NCBI GenBank assembly: GCA_023374045.1 | Contig: CM041777.1 | Location: forward strand, 102,750,046 to 102,814,045 | DNA length: 64,000 nt | Direction: 5' to 3' | Source: Limonium bicolor | Taxonomy: Eukaryota; Streptophyta; Magnoliopsida; Caryophyllales; Plumbaginaceae | In this document: in pieces, positions 21,096 through 29,872 of the stretch | Numbering within the stretch: position 1 is the stretch's first letter | Layout: each line of letters opens with the position of its first letter | Notes under the pieces: generated by a model | Seen by the model: only the letters and a program-made list of their open reading frames with translations | Database searches by the model: none | Told to the model about the DNA's origin: nothing | Made by a program: the position numbers and the translations under genes

Positions 21096-21953
21096 GGATA
21101 GTGTCGAAATGAAATATCTAACATGTACCAAAGATTGAATATGTTACTAGAAATGAAATATAACAAAATGTAGAAATTCCTAAGAAAGAAAAGATGTGTG
21201 ACCAGCTTCAATCTGAACTTTCCGGAATGCCTTTGTTTCTGTTGTGCTTGCTGCCTGAGAGAAAGAATTGTGATATTTATGGGCCTTGGCAGAAGAAGAA
21301 TTTGGTATAATTTGGTGTCGTCACACAATGCATGGCTCCTTTAAAAGTTAACGATCAATATTTGACAAATGTGCTTCTTAAGATCAATGCCAATCTAGGT
21401 GGTCTAAATTCTTTGTTGGTCATTGAGTGTTCTCAGGAAGGATAGTGTCGAAATGAAATATCTAACATGTACCAAAGATTGAATATGTTACGAGAAATGA
21501 AATATATCAAAATGTAGAAATTCTTAAGAAAGAAAAGATGTGTGACCAACTTCAATCTGAACTTTCCGGAATGCCTTTGTTTCTGTTGTGCTTGCTGCCT
21601 GAGAGAAAGAATTGTGATATTTATGGGCCTTGGCAGAAGAAGAATTTGGTAGAATTTGGTGTCGTCACACAATGCATGGCTCCTTTAAAAGTTAACGATC
21701 AATATTTGACAAATGTGCTTCTTAAGATCAATGCCAATCTAGGTGGTCTAAATTCTTTGTTGGTCGTTGAGTGTTCTAAGGAAGGATAGTGTCGAAATGA
21801 AATATCTAACATGTACCAAAGATTGAATATGTTACGAGAAATGAAATATATCAAAATGTAGAAATTCCTAAGAAAGAAAAGATGTGTGACCAGCTTCAAT
21901 CTGAACTTTCCGGAATGCCTTTGTTTCTGTTGTGCTGCTGCCTGAAGAAAGTC
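21096..21953 (+). repeat. 344-bp tandem repeat (2.5 copies) carrying an AGO4-like fragment
   Basis: Units start at 21096, 21440 and 21784 with GGATAGTGTCGAAATGAAAT. The third stops after 170 bp. The copies are nearly identical, so the duplication is recent relative to other decay in the MULE. Each unit has ~98 bp of non-coding lead-in, then a coding-like part. The unit pattern is embedded between the PMD gene and the minus-strand gene. Confidence 0.9.
21538..21789 (+). pseudogene. captured ARGONAUTE (AGO4-class) fragment, intact copy
   Basis: 83 residues with FLLCLLPERKNCDIYGPW, KKNLVEFGVVTQCMAPLKVN and DQYLTNVLLKINANLGGLNS. This is the MID-to-PIWI segment highly characteristic of plant AGO4/AGO6/AGO9-type Argonautes, the RNA-directed DNA methylation branch. 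It lacks N, PAZ and the PIWI catalytic residues, so it cannot act as an Argonaute. The first unit (21194-21445) carries the same fragment with a TAA at 21308-21310 where this copy has GAA. The third (21882-21953) is truncated. The best reading is a host gene fragment captured by the MULE. Whether it is transcribed is unknown. Confidence 0.88.
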
Positions 21954-22066
21954 AATAACTATAACAACAAGTTTATTCCACGTCCAAACATCTACTAAAG
22001 ATTATAAATCCTGAAAATTATAACAACGCGAGAACTTACAAGATCAATTACGCAATAACCAATAAC

Positions 22067-22504
22067 CTAATTATTTCCTAACCTTTGTCTCTCTATTCCC
22101 CGTGCTATTACATTACGTCTCATCTCATAAATTGGTTCTTGGTGTTGAAAATCATCATCATCGGGCTCAATAGGATCATAAATAACAAGTAATGGAATAT
22201 GAGCGATGAAATCATTATACTCCATGTAATTCTCCATCATCCGGCGAACTGATGTATCATTTCGTACATGAATAAAAGTCCACTCGTAGTCGCCCTCCAG
22301 CCCCAAATACACCATTGTTGTTATGTTTATTCTGCCGAGGAGGGACTGTAGTGCTCGTATTACTCGTCGTTGTAGATCCCGGAGATTACTAGGATATGGC
22401 ATAGTAACTTCTACGCGTCTGTGCCCCATTCTTCTATCAAATTGTGCTCCATGACGACCAAAAGTAGCTACATAATTAACGTGCAAACAGAAAGGAAACT
22501 CCAT
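22067..22504 (-). CDS. MULE N-terminal-domain-like protein, divergent to the transposase
   Basis: 145 residues, open from ATG at 22504 to the stop at 22067. The pattern is a beta-strand start (MEFPFCLHVNYVATFGR), R..VEVTMPYPSNLRDLQRRV, a mid-section TTMVYLGLEGDYEWTFIHVR, NDTSVRRMMENYM and an end strand IPLLVIYD followed by an acidic tail. It follows the layout of the ubiquitin-like/PB1-like domain found at the N terminus of many plant MULE transposases. Here it stands alone and on the opposite strand, with its own TATA box at 22616-22623. The transposase across the array has no such domain. The fold call is from the pattern only, and it could also be an unrelated small MULE protein. Confidence 0.5.
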   Translation of the reverse strand: MEFPFCLHVNYVATFGRHGAQFDRRMGHRRVEVTMPYPSNLRDLQRRVIRALQSLLGRINITTMVYLGLEGDYEWTFIHVRNDTSVRRMMENYMEYNDFIAHIPLLVIYDPIEPDDDDFQHQEPIYEMRRNVIARGIERQRLGNN

Positions 22505-22615
22505 TTGATTTTGAGAGCGAAATGGGAATTAGGTGTGAAGAGTTCAAGCAAGATGTAATTAGACAGATTTGAGAGCACGGGGTAAGGAATGAGTATGTTG
22601 GGACACTAATACCCA

Positions 22616-22623
22616 CTTTTATA
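22616..22623 (-). promoter_or_regulatory. TATA box of the minus-strand MULE gene
   Basis: The minus strand reads TATTATAAAAG here, 112 bases upstream of the ATG at 22504. With the TATA box at 23649 on the other strand it frames a divergent promoter region that encloses the 95-bp array. Confidence 0.6.
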
Positions 22624-22715
22624 ATATTTGAGTAACACTGACATGTCCAATGGCTAGTTCAACGACTACTGAAAGGAAGCGTACCAAACACACCATGTGC
22701 AGTACAAAGTGAATT

Positions 22716-23611
22716 CAAAGTTACCATAGGTAATTACTTTTGTCAGGAAAGGTACACGTACCAGGTCGCTGTACACGTACCAGGTTACCGTTTGCAGTAC
22801 AAAGTGAATTCAAAGTTACCATAGGTAATTACTTTTGTCAGGAAAGGTACACGTACCAGGTTACCGTTTGCAGTACAAAGTGAATTCAAAGTTACCATAG
22901 GTAATTACTTTTGTCAGGAAAGGTACACGTACCAGGTTACCGTTTGCAGTACAAAGTGAATTCAAAGTTACCTTAGGTAATTACTTTTGTCAGGTAAGGT
23001 ACACGTACCAGGTCGCTGTACACGTACCAGGTTACCGTTTGCAGTACAAAGTGAATTCAAAGTTACCATAGGTAATTACTTTTGTCAGGAAAGGTACACG
23101 TACCAGGTCACTGTACACGTACCAGGTTACCGTTTGCAGTACAAAGTGAATTCAAAGTTACCATAGGTAATTACTTTTGTCAGGTAAGGTACACGTACCA
23201 GGTCACTGTACACGTACCAGGTTACCGTTTGCAGTACAAAGTGAATTCAAAGTTACCATAGGTAATTACTTTTGTCAGGTAAGGTACACGTACCAGGTCG
23301 CTGTACACGTACCAGGTTACCGTTTGCAGTACAAAGTGAATTCAAATTTACCAAGTAATTACTTTTGTCAGGAAAGGTACACGTACCAGGTCACTGTACA
23401 CGTACCAGGTTACCGTTTGCAGTACAAAGTGAATTCAAAGTTACCATAGGTAATTACTTTTGTCAGGAAAGGTACACGTACCAGGTCACTGTACACGTAC
23501 CAGGTTACCGTTTGCAGTACAAAGTGAATTCAAAGTTACCATAGGTAATTACTTTTGTCAGGAAAGGTACACGTACCAGGTCACTGTACACGTACCAGGT
23601 TACCGTTTTTT
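22716..23611. repeat. ~95-bp tandem array between divergent promoters, ten units
   Basis: Units begin CAAAGTTACC (or close) at 22716, 22811, 22887, 22963, 23058, 23153, 23248, 23343, 23436 and 23531. Most are 95 bp and two are 76 bp, lacking one GTCGCTGTACACGTACCAG block. Each unit holds one or two GGTACACGTACC words (ACGT and GTAC cores, near-palindromic) and one GCAGTACAAA word shared with the MULE TIRs. Units are nearly identical. The array fills the space between TATA boxes at 22616 (-) and 23649 (+). It may serve as a shared enhancer or a transposase-binding region; this is inference. Confidence 0.92.
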
Positions 23612-23648
23612 TAACTTGTAACCTTGTGGCTAGTTCATGACCAACCTC

Positions 23649-23656
23649 TATATAAG
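23649..23656 (+). promoter_or_regulatory. TATA box of the transposase gene
   Basis: CTATATAAGG context, 122 bases upstream of the ATG at 23771. It is followed by a CT-rich leader with CACACACTCTCTCTCC, typical of plant 5' UTRs. Confidence 0.75.
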
Positions 23657-23770
23657 GGATGCCTCCTCCATTTCATCTTCACACACTCTCTCTCCATATT
23701 CTCGAAGCTCTCTATTTCCTTACTCTCTTCCAAAAATTATTTCGTAAAACTGTGCAAGCTCTCTCTAAAC

Positions 23771-26703
23771 ATGAGTCAATCTTCAGATTCCGATCATGAG
23801 TATGTTCCAATATCAAGCCCAGTAAGTATTTAGTTTATTGTCTTTGTTAATCATATTCGCACTAACATTTCATATTTCAATATTCATCTAACATTCTCTC
23901 GACCCTTATTGCAGGATAGTGACTCAACCACTGATTCAGATTGGGATGAATTTGATGAAGCGTTCCGGATCATAATGCACAGATGGATGACTACATGCAA
24001 GAGATGTATAATCGAGCTCCGGTGGTGGACACAGGTTACTTATTTCAAACAAACCAGGCCTTTAGGGGTAAAGAAGAAGCGAAAGCTTGGGTAGATAGTG
24101 TTGGCCATCCCAACCATATCTACACCATAATTCAAAGTTCTCGGTCGGGCCAAGATTTCCACATAACATGCGAGAGGTATTGGAAACCACGAAGGACGTC
24201 ACGACCTGGTGTCATCAACCGGCGCAGATCATCTGGTTCAAAGAAATGTGGTTGTCCTTTTAAAATTAAGGGGTATTACACAAGCTACGGGTGTTTCTTG
24301 CAAGTGGGTAACGGATGGCATAACCATGATCTCGCAGAGTGGGCAGAGGGTCATTTTGTGGGAAAACGCCTGACTGAGGCGGAGGAGATTATGATCGACC
24401 AGAGAACCAGAGTCGGTGTGCCCCTGTGCAATTTATTCCGAGCTCACAACAATCAACCCAGAAACGTCAGCAACAAGGAAAGACATATACAACCGGATAC
24501 AAAAAACAAAACTAGTAAATAGAGATGGTCGATCTATGGTGCAGACTCTGCTGAGTGAGCTAGACAAAAACAACTACTACTACGATTACACTACAGATCC
24601 AAGTAAGTCAACTCAGTATGTCTCAAATAACTTCAATCATTTAGGTTTCATATTAATTTGATAGATAACATGATTATATTTCACATTTAGTGATCAAACA
24701 CGACTTGGGTCCATCTTCTTTGCACACCCTACATCTAGATTACTGCTCCATGCGTTCCCGTATGTCATAGGCATTGATGCTACCTATAAAACAAACATAG
24801 CAAAAATGCCTTTGGTTCAGTTCATCGGGATGACGAGTATAGGCAAAAACTTCAGCATTGCCTTCGCCTTTCTTGTATCAGAATCAACAGACATGTATGT
24901 GTGGGCACTTCAACAATTAAGGGACCTCCTCGGGCGGACTACAACCTCTACATTTATCACCGACAGATGTCTGGCCCTGATGAATGCCTTAGAAGAGGTA
25001 TTTCCTGAATCTCATCATCTACTATGTCGGTGGCACATAAGTAGGAACGTTCAGGGGAAAGCCGAGACTTATATGGGTGATAGAGGAAGGGCGGCGGCTG
25101 CAGTCCGAATGTGGACTTCGGTTGTCTACTCGAGCACAGAGCAGGACTACAACGAGAGGTACGCACATTTCAAGAATACATACCAAAGCTACCCACGTTT
25201 CATTACGTATGTTGCATCAGTCTGGGAGAAATACAAGGAAAAATTTGTGGAGGCTTGGGTCAAGAATGTGTTGCACTTCGGCAACACAACGACAAATAGG
25301 TAAAATTGTTAATCTTGTAATGTTTAAGATAATACAGTGATTGTTATAGATCTATAAAACTTACTTAAACATTTGATAGGGTGGAGAGCGCACATTCTTC
25401 TCTAAAGGCGAGATTAAGGAGTGCTAGACACACTTTGGATGTAATCTTTCCAAAGATTAACGATCATGTGAATACAAGCATCCGGGAGTTAAAAAAGGAT
25501 TTTGAGGCAGCCAGGACAAAACACAGAAGAGAGCACATGAGGGTTCCAATCGCTGACCTGATCGGGAAGGTTAGTACCCTTTGCTTAGATGAGCTAGTCA
25601 AGGAGCTTGGAAGGGCGAATTATGTGCAAATGGACAGCTCAATCTGTGGATGTGACAAGGTAACCTCTCATGGATTACCTTGCGCTTGTAAATTAAACTA
25701 CATGCTGGATAGTGGTATACTATGCTCGAAGAGGGATATACATCGTTTTGGTATACCCTAAGCTGGGAGAAGCATGAATCGACAATTGATATGGTATCCT
25801 ACATGGAGGAAGAACAGAATAGATGGCGAGACATAGCTTCTGAGGTAGCACAGTCAGATGATCCTACTCTGATGGCGAAATGTTACAGTCAACTCCAAAA
25901 CTTCCTTCACCCAGATATGGTGTGCCAATTAGGAGAGCCATTGGAACAGGTTGGGATTGGCAGACCTACCGGGCCCTCAAGACCAAACCGACGGGAACCT
26001 TCGTCTTGGGAGCGTAACCGACCAAGGGCAGGCCAGTCAGAAGGAGCGCCATCAAATAAGATCACGTAATAGAGGATCATCAAATCCGAGTCGATTCCAG
26101 CCCCTTGACAACTTCCCATACTACCAGATTTCAACCCCAACCTATATCAATATATGACTGGGTATATTGATGTTCGTGGAGATGGGAATTGTGGTTTCAG
26201 GGTCATTGCTGACTACCTATATTCAAACGAAGAGAGGTGGAAAGATGTCCGTGTAGCATTGTCAATCACATGAAGAATCAAGCACCGGCGAATGGACTAT
26301 ACAAGGCCATTTTTAACGAAGGACCGTACAACGGCATGTTAAGAGCGCTTCATTGGAATTCAGGAGAGCCAGCACCTCCACATAAATGGATGCACACGGA
26401 AATGGGGTTGGCGATCGCGACAAGGTACACTTCGATAGTAGTTTTCTACTCTACTTCTATGGGGGTGCGGCAAGTGCCACATACCTTCCGCTCGATAATT
26501 ATACCGATCGTGATAGCCCAAGAGGAGAGATCCACATAGGAATTTGCCCCCAGGGTCATTTCATAAGGTTCGGCATGGTTCATGACTCCCCACTCCCCCC
26601 TGTCTATCCGCAGTGGTTCGCTTATAGAGATCCAAACACTGTCGGACCTTGGATTCATCAATTACAATCTAGGTTAGATAGTTGGATCAACGTTGTACCT
26701 TAG
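23771..26703 (+). pseudogene. MULE transposase with FAR1-like zinc finger, DDE core, SWIM finger and OTU domain; frameshifted
   Basis: Exons: 23771-23821, 23915-24602, 24691-25299 and from 25380, with GT-AG introns. The first part has a FAR1/WRKY-GCM1-like zinc-binding region (CERYW, CGCPFKIKG, WHNHDL; about 24170-24330). The DDE core has GIDATYKTN (first Asp ~24773), ITDRCLALMNAL (second Asp ~24961), CRWH (~25027) and VESAHSSLK (Glu ~25384). A SWIM-type finger follows (CGCDKVTSHGLPCACKL, ~25650-25690), then a Pro/Arg-rich linker and an OTU domain. Frameshifts are visible near 23968, 24430, 25750, 26145, 26265 and 26450, and one base is also off at the 24602/24691 junction. Catalytic residues survive but no full protein can be made. 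Confidence 0.9.
26161..26703 (+). pseudogene. OTU-type cysteine protease-like domain at the end of the transposase gene
   Basis: YIDVRGDGNCGFRVIADYLY carries the OTU nucleophile Cys in DGNCGF. A middle block in another frame has NGLYKAIFNEGPYNGMLRAL and KWMHTEMGLAIATRYT. A third frame has YLPLDNY and GHFIRFGMVHDSPLPPVYPQ, the His region, ending at the TAG at 26701-26703. OTU or ULP-type proteases are recurrent partners of plant MULE transposases and of FAR1-related proteins. At least two frame changes split the domain. The order and spacing fit one original fusion protein rather than a separate gene. Confidence 0.8.
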
Positions 26704-26818
26704 TTTTTCTTTAACTTAGTTGTTGTAACTTAGTCTTTCTTTAACTTAGTTGTTGTAACTTAGTTTTTCTATAAATTAGTTGTTGTAACTTAGTTTCTCT
26801 TTAACTTAGTTGTTGTTT
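26701..26818 (+). repeat. 36-bp tandem repeat after the OTU stop
   Basis: Three and a half copies of a unit containing TTTAACTTAGTTGTTGTAAC, just past the stop codon. It probably lies in the 3' UTR of the transposase gene. Confidence 0.8.
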
Positions 26819-26923
26819 TACTCATATTGACTTAAATTTGGTTATTCAAACATCTATTATTTCAAAAAAAAGTGTCTCCCCGTAACATTCAAACTTATTC
26901 AACTAAGTTTGGTAAAAAAAAAA

Positions 26924-26966
26924 TTTGTACTGCGAATAGTAAAGTATTTGCTATTCGCAGTACAAA
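26924..26966. repeat. inverted pair of TIR words in the right sub-terminal region
   Basis: TTTGTACTGCGAATAG at 26924-26939 and CTATTCGCAGTACAAA at 26951-26966 are perfect complements, 11 bases apart. They equal the outermost part of the MULE TIR, so a TIR-derived hairpin lies ~300 bp inside the right end. Confidence 0.85.
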
Positions 26967-27175
26967 TTAATTTTAAGTCAAATTAATAATATAAACACAT
27001 AAAAATGTAATATAAACACATAAAAATGTAATCCAACACTTTTTTTTACAAAAAAAAGGTTCCTGTATTGATTCCAACAAAAAAGTAACTAGTAAAATTC
27101 GCTACTAATCAACTACAAACTACTTCGGTAAATTTACTTACAGATATCATTTTTGAAAAAAAAAAACACAGCGAC

Positions 27176-27262
27176 ACATCATTACATATGTACAACGTCA
27201 ATATGAATTAAAAAATTTTTGTACTGCGGTGATTAGTAATTTTGTACTGCGAATAGCAACCC
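27176..27262 (-). repeat. right TIR of the MULE, with 22-bp insertion
   Basis: The complement starts GGGTTGCTATTCGCAGTACA and matches the left TIR through AATTCATATTGACGTTGTAC and AATGATGT. An extra 22 bp between the two halves brings a second GCAGTACAAA word. Confidence 0.85.
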
Positions 27263-27735
27263 CCTATTAGTTATTTTCCGAGAGCAATTATCAATGAGAT
27301 ATCAGGCTTTATATACTTAATCTTTAAGACATAATTTCACTTAATTGAGAAATGAACCCGAAAATCTTATTTTAAATGCAATTTTATTTCCTTTAGTATC
27401 AAATGTATAACGTTTGACACTATAAACAATTTATTCGGATATATTTCATTTATCTTGCAAGGCTACCCCGATAACTCAAGATTGCCATGTAATAATGATC
27501 CTTGCGATCACTATGTGTATGTACTGAATGTGTGTGTCCTTGTCGTTAATCTTCACAATATCAATTTTTTTTATAATTACTGGATAGCCAGTTACATAAG
27601 TCAATACTTTAGCGTAATGCTTTTCCCGCCTGAAAGAAAAATAAGAATAAAAAGCAACAAGATTAAACAAATAAGAAAACTACCTTACAATAAAGATAAT
27701 TACAAATATAAGGATAAGTACAACTTATTATATTT
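27263..27735. other. possible 3' LTR remnant of the minus-strand Copia; no gene
   Basis: On the minus strand the Copia coding end is followed by a G-run (GCGTGCGGGGGTG) that could be its polypurine tract. A sequence starting TGTAATAGATTATGT follows, which could start a 3' LTR. A short similar block, AAAGATAATTACAAA with TACATAATCTAT, recurs at about 46020-46055. The LTR end was not located. The open frame over 27455-27958 is not convincing. Confidence 0.35.
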
Positions 27736-27769
27736 ACATAATCTATTACACCCCCGCACGCGGGAGGAG

Positions 27770-28972
27770 GGTAAATGCCAAGACTGGACCAAAAATCTTC
27801 AAAGAGTATATCTGAAGGCCTTTCATGAAAATGTCTGCAATATGATAACGGGAGGGAACATGAAGGACACGAACGTGTCCACGTGCCACCTTCTCACGAA
27901 CAAAGTGTATATCCAATTCAGTATGCTTCGTGTGTTGGTGTTGAATTGGATTACTTGATAGATATATAGCACTAACATTATCACAATAGACAAGAGTTGC
28001 CTTCGGAACCAGACAATGTAGATCGAATAGTAAGTTTCATATCCAACAAGATCTAGAAACCACATTGACAACACCCCTGAACTCGACCTCTATGCTGGAA
28101 CGAGACAATGTTGGTTGAAACTTAGAGGACCACGAGATCAAATTACCATCAAGAAATACACAATAACCTGATGTGGAGCGTTGAGTATCCGGACAACCAC
28201 CGCAATCGACATTCGTATAACAGACAAGGTCATTTGTGGATGTCGAAAACCGATATAAGCCCATATCAAGAGTACCTTGAAGATAGCGGACAATGCACTT
28301 GCACACTCGCATTTGCTCTTCTCGAGGATCATGCATATAAAGATAGATCTGTTGCACACTATTAGATCTCGCAAAAGTAAGATATTGCAGAGCACCAGCT
28401 AAGCTACAAACTTGGAGGGGTCCGTGTGAGGAGCATCATCTGTGGAGGCACCAAGAATGGTTTAGAATTGACTGGCGTGGGGCAAGGCTTGACAGGGTAA
28501 TACCAGTTCAGGAAATGATGTCCTCTGTATATTTTCGCTGTGTAATGAACAACCCTCGGGCGTGGCGATTGTCAACAATACCCAAAAAATAACTCAAGGG
28601 CCCTAAATCCTTCATAGCAAACTCGGATGCAAGAATATTCATGACACAACGGCGTGGAGCATTAGAGGAGGCATTGAGGATAATATCTTCCACATAAAGT
28701 AATAGATAAGCAATGTCACGATGACAACGAAAGATGAAAAGAGACTGATCATACTTGTTATGTGCGAAACCCATAGAAGCGACATAATCAGCAACACGTT
28801 GATACCAAGCCCGCGGGGCTTGCTTAAGGCCATAGAGCAACATCTTCAAGATGCAGACATAGTCATGGTGTTGAGGATCGTAAAACCCTAGAAGTTGGTG
28901 CATATAAACTTTCTCATGTAAGTGCCTGTGCAGAAAACATGCTTGACATTGGTCATAATCTAGATAAAGCAA
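27770..28972 (-). pseudogene. Copia RT and RNase H (split Copia element)
   Basis: RT part 28508-28972: VYMHQLLGFYDP, LLYGLKQAPRAWYQRV, YLLLYVEDIIL in place of YVDD, and AMKDLGPLSYFLGI. The RNase H part 28037-28357 has YLQGTLDMGL, YTNVDCGGCPDTQRSTSGYC, FLDGNLISW and SIEVEFRGVVN, with ADIFMKGLQ near the end. The second position of YVDD reads Glu and the RNase H first Asp region reads NVD, so the enzyme is probably inactive even apart from frameshifts. Confidence 0.88.
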
Positions 28973-29335
28973 TACTCAATATTGTACGAATGGTTGCCGC
29001 TTTCACCACTAGGTTTAAGATTTGTCACAGTTCAGACCAATTTGTTGAGATCTTCCATCACCAACAACATGAGCCTTATACCGCTCAAACATATCATCAG
29101 AATGATGCTTATGCTGAAAAATTCACCTATAATGAATAACTTTTACATCAGGTGGTCATGGTACCAATTCCTTGGTCTTATTGTTAATGAGAGCTGCATA
29201 TTCATCTTGCATGTCTAATTTCCAATTACGTTAGAAAGAGATGCCAAGATAGTACGAGAAATGGAAGACTGTCTGACCGTGGACATAGAAGTATATATCT
29301 TTTTGGCTTTTATATTCCATGCTGACAACAAGAGG

Positions 29336-29536
29336 TCATTTGTGGAGATGTGGAGGTGGGGCAGAGGCTGTAGGTGCAAGAGTAGTTAGGACGGGTGCGA
29401 CAAGTGTAGCAGAAGGGGGTGAAGTAGGTAATTGAGGAAGAGTGTTAGAGGAAGAAGTAGAGAGGGTTTGGGAATCAGGGGTGGTGTTGTCAACTGAGGA
29501 AGGGGTAGATGAGAATGTGGCTGCGGGTGCAGTTAG
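29336..29536 (-). pseudogene. Copia integrase-RT linker fragment
   Basis: Ser/Thr/Pro-rich stretch (LTAPAATFSSTPSSVDN and PQLPTSPPSATLV) typical of the variable Copia linker. It joins in frame with the stretch at 34714-34780 once the plus-strand Copia and one 5-bp target copy are removed. Confidence 0.7.
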
Positions 29537-29860
29537 TGTTGGGCTGGTCCGCATAATCCAACCAGTCCACATAATAAAAGTTCACATCAGCCCACTTAGT
29601 GGCATATTATTTATTCATTCAGTATTTATCTCCAAGTTAGTTTAGATACTTTCTGTTTATACAAATCTGGTAGTTACGATTATTTAGGTTGTAATCTATC
29701 TATATAAACATTATTGTACCATGTACAGAAAAGAAAGTAATTATACAGAGAAGAATAACAATACCGATTTCTTGCGTCTTCCTCTGTCCTATACTCGTCT
29801 TCCTATCTGCTCAGTAACACCGAGCTTTTCTTCTACAAACACACAAACACAAAGTCATTA
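29537..29860 (+). repeat. 5' LTR of the plus-strand Copia
   Basis: Starts TGTTGGGCTGGTCCGC. The boundary is set by the PBS that follows at 29861; the LTR then ends TCATTA rather than CA. A TATA box (TATATAAA, 29701-29708) is the likely promoter. The matching box in the 3' LTR is at 34549-34556. Confidence 0.9.
29701..29708 (+). promoter_or_regulatory. TATA box in the Copia 5' LTR
   Basis: TATATAAACATT context in the middle of the LTR, the usual place for the U3 promoter. It is conserved in the 3' LTR. Confidence 0.7.
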
Positions 29861-29872
29861 TGGTATCAGAGC
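29861..29872 (+). other. primer binding site, initiator tRNA-Met type
   Basis: TGGTATCAGAGC abuts the 5' LTR. This is the standard plant Copia primer binding site complementary to the 3' end of initiator methionine tRNA. Confidence 0.92.

Larger units (their letters stand above)
13455..27262. mobile_element. ~13.8-kb Mutator-like element with PMD gene, transposase-OTU gene and captured AGO-like fragment
   Basis: Bounded by inverted repeats that align over ~65 bp (13455-13519 and the complement of 27176-27262). The right copy has a 22-bp insertion. Between them lie, in order, a PMD gene (+), tandem AGO4-like fragments (+), a small MULE N-terminal-domain-like gene (-), a divergent promoter with a 95-bp array, and a MULE transposase fused in continuity to an OTU domain (+). 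All are MULE-associated domain types. Autonomous MULEs are usually 4-10 kb. Here 3.57 kb is due to a later solo LTR, leaving about 10.2 kb. No clean 8-11 bp target duplication is visible at the ends, so insertion flanks may have decayed. The genes are broken, so it is no longer autonomous. Confidence 0.82.

Noticed and set aside
20908..21328. minus-strand frames over the AGO-like repeats
   Set aside because: They are complements of the AGO-like coding units and repeat with them.
22716..23611. CRISPR-like regular array
   Set aside because: Units are head-to-tail identical without variable spacers, and the genome is a plant; it is a minisatellite in a promoter.
13446..27273. 9-bp target duplication of the large MULE
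   Set aside because: CCTCCAATT on the left and CCTATTAGT on the right match only partly; I do not count this as a duplication.
27455..27958. 167-residue plus-strand frame
   Set aside because: AT-rich, Lys/Asn/Tyr-rich translation running over the end of a minus-strand Copia; no domain and no promoter.
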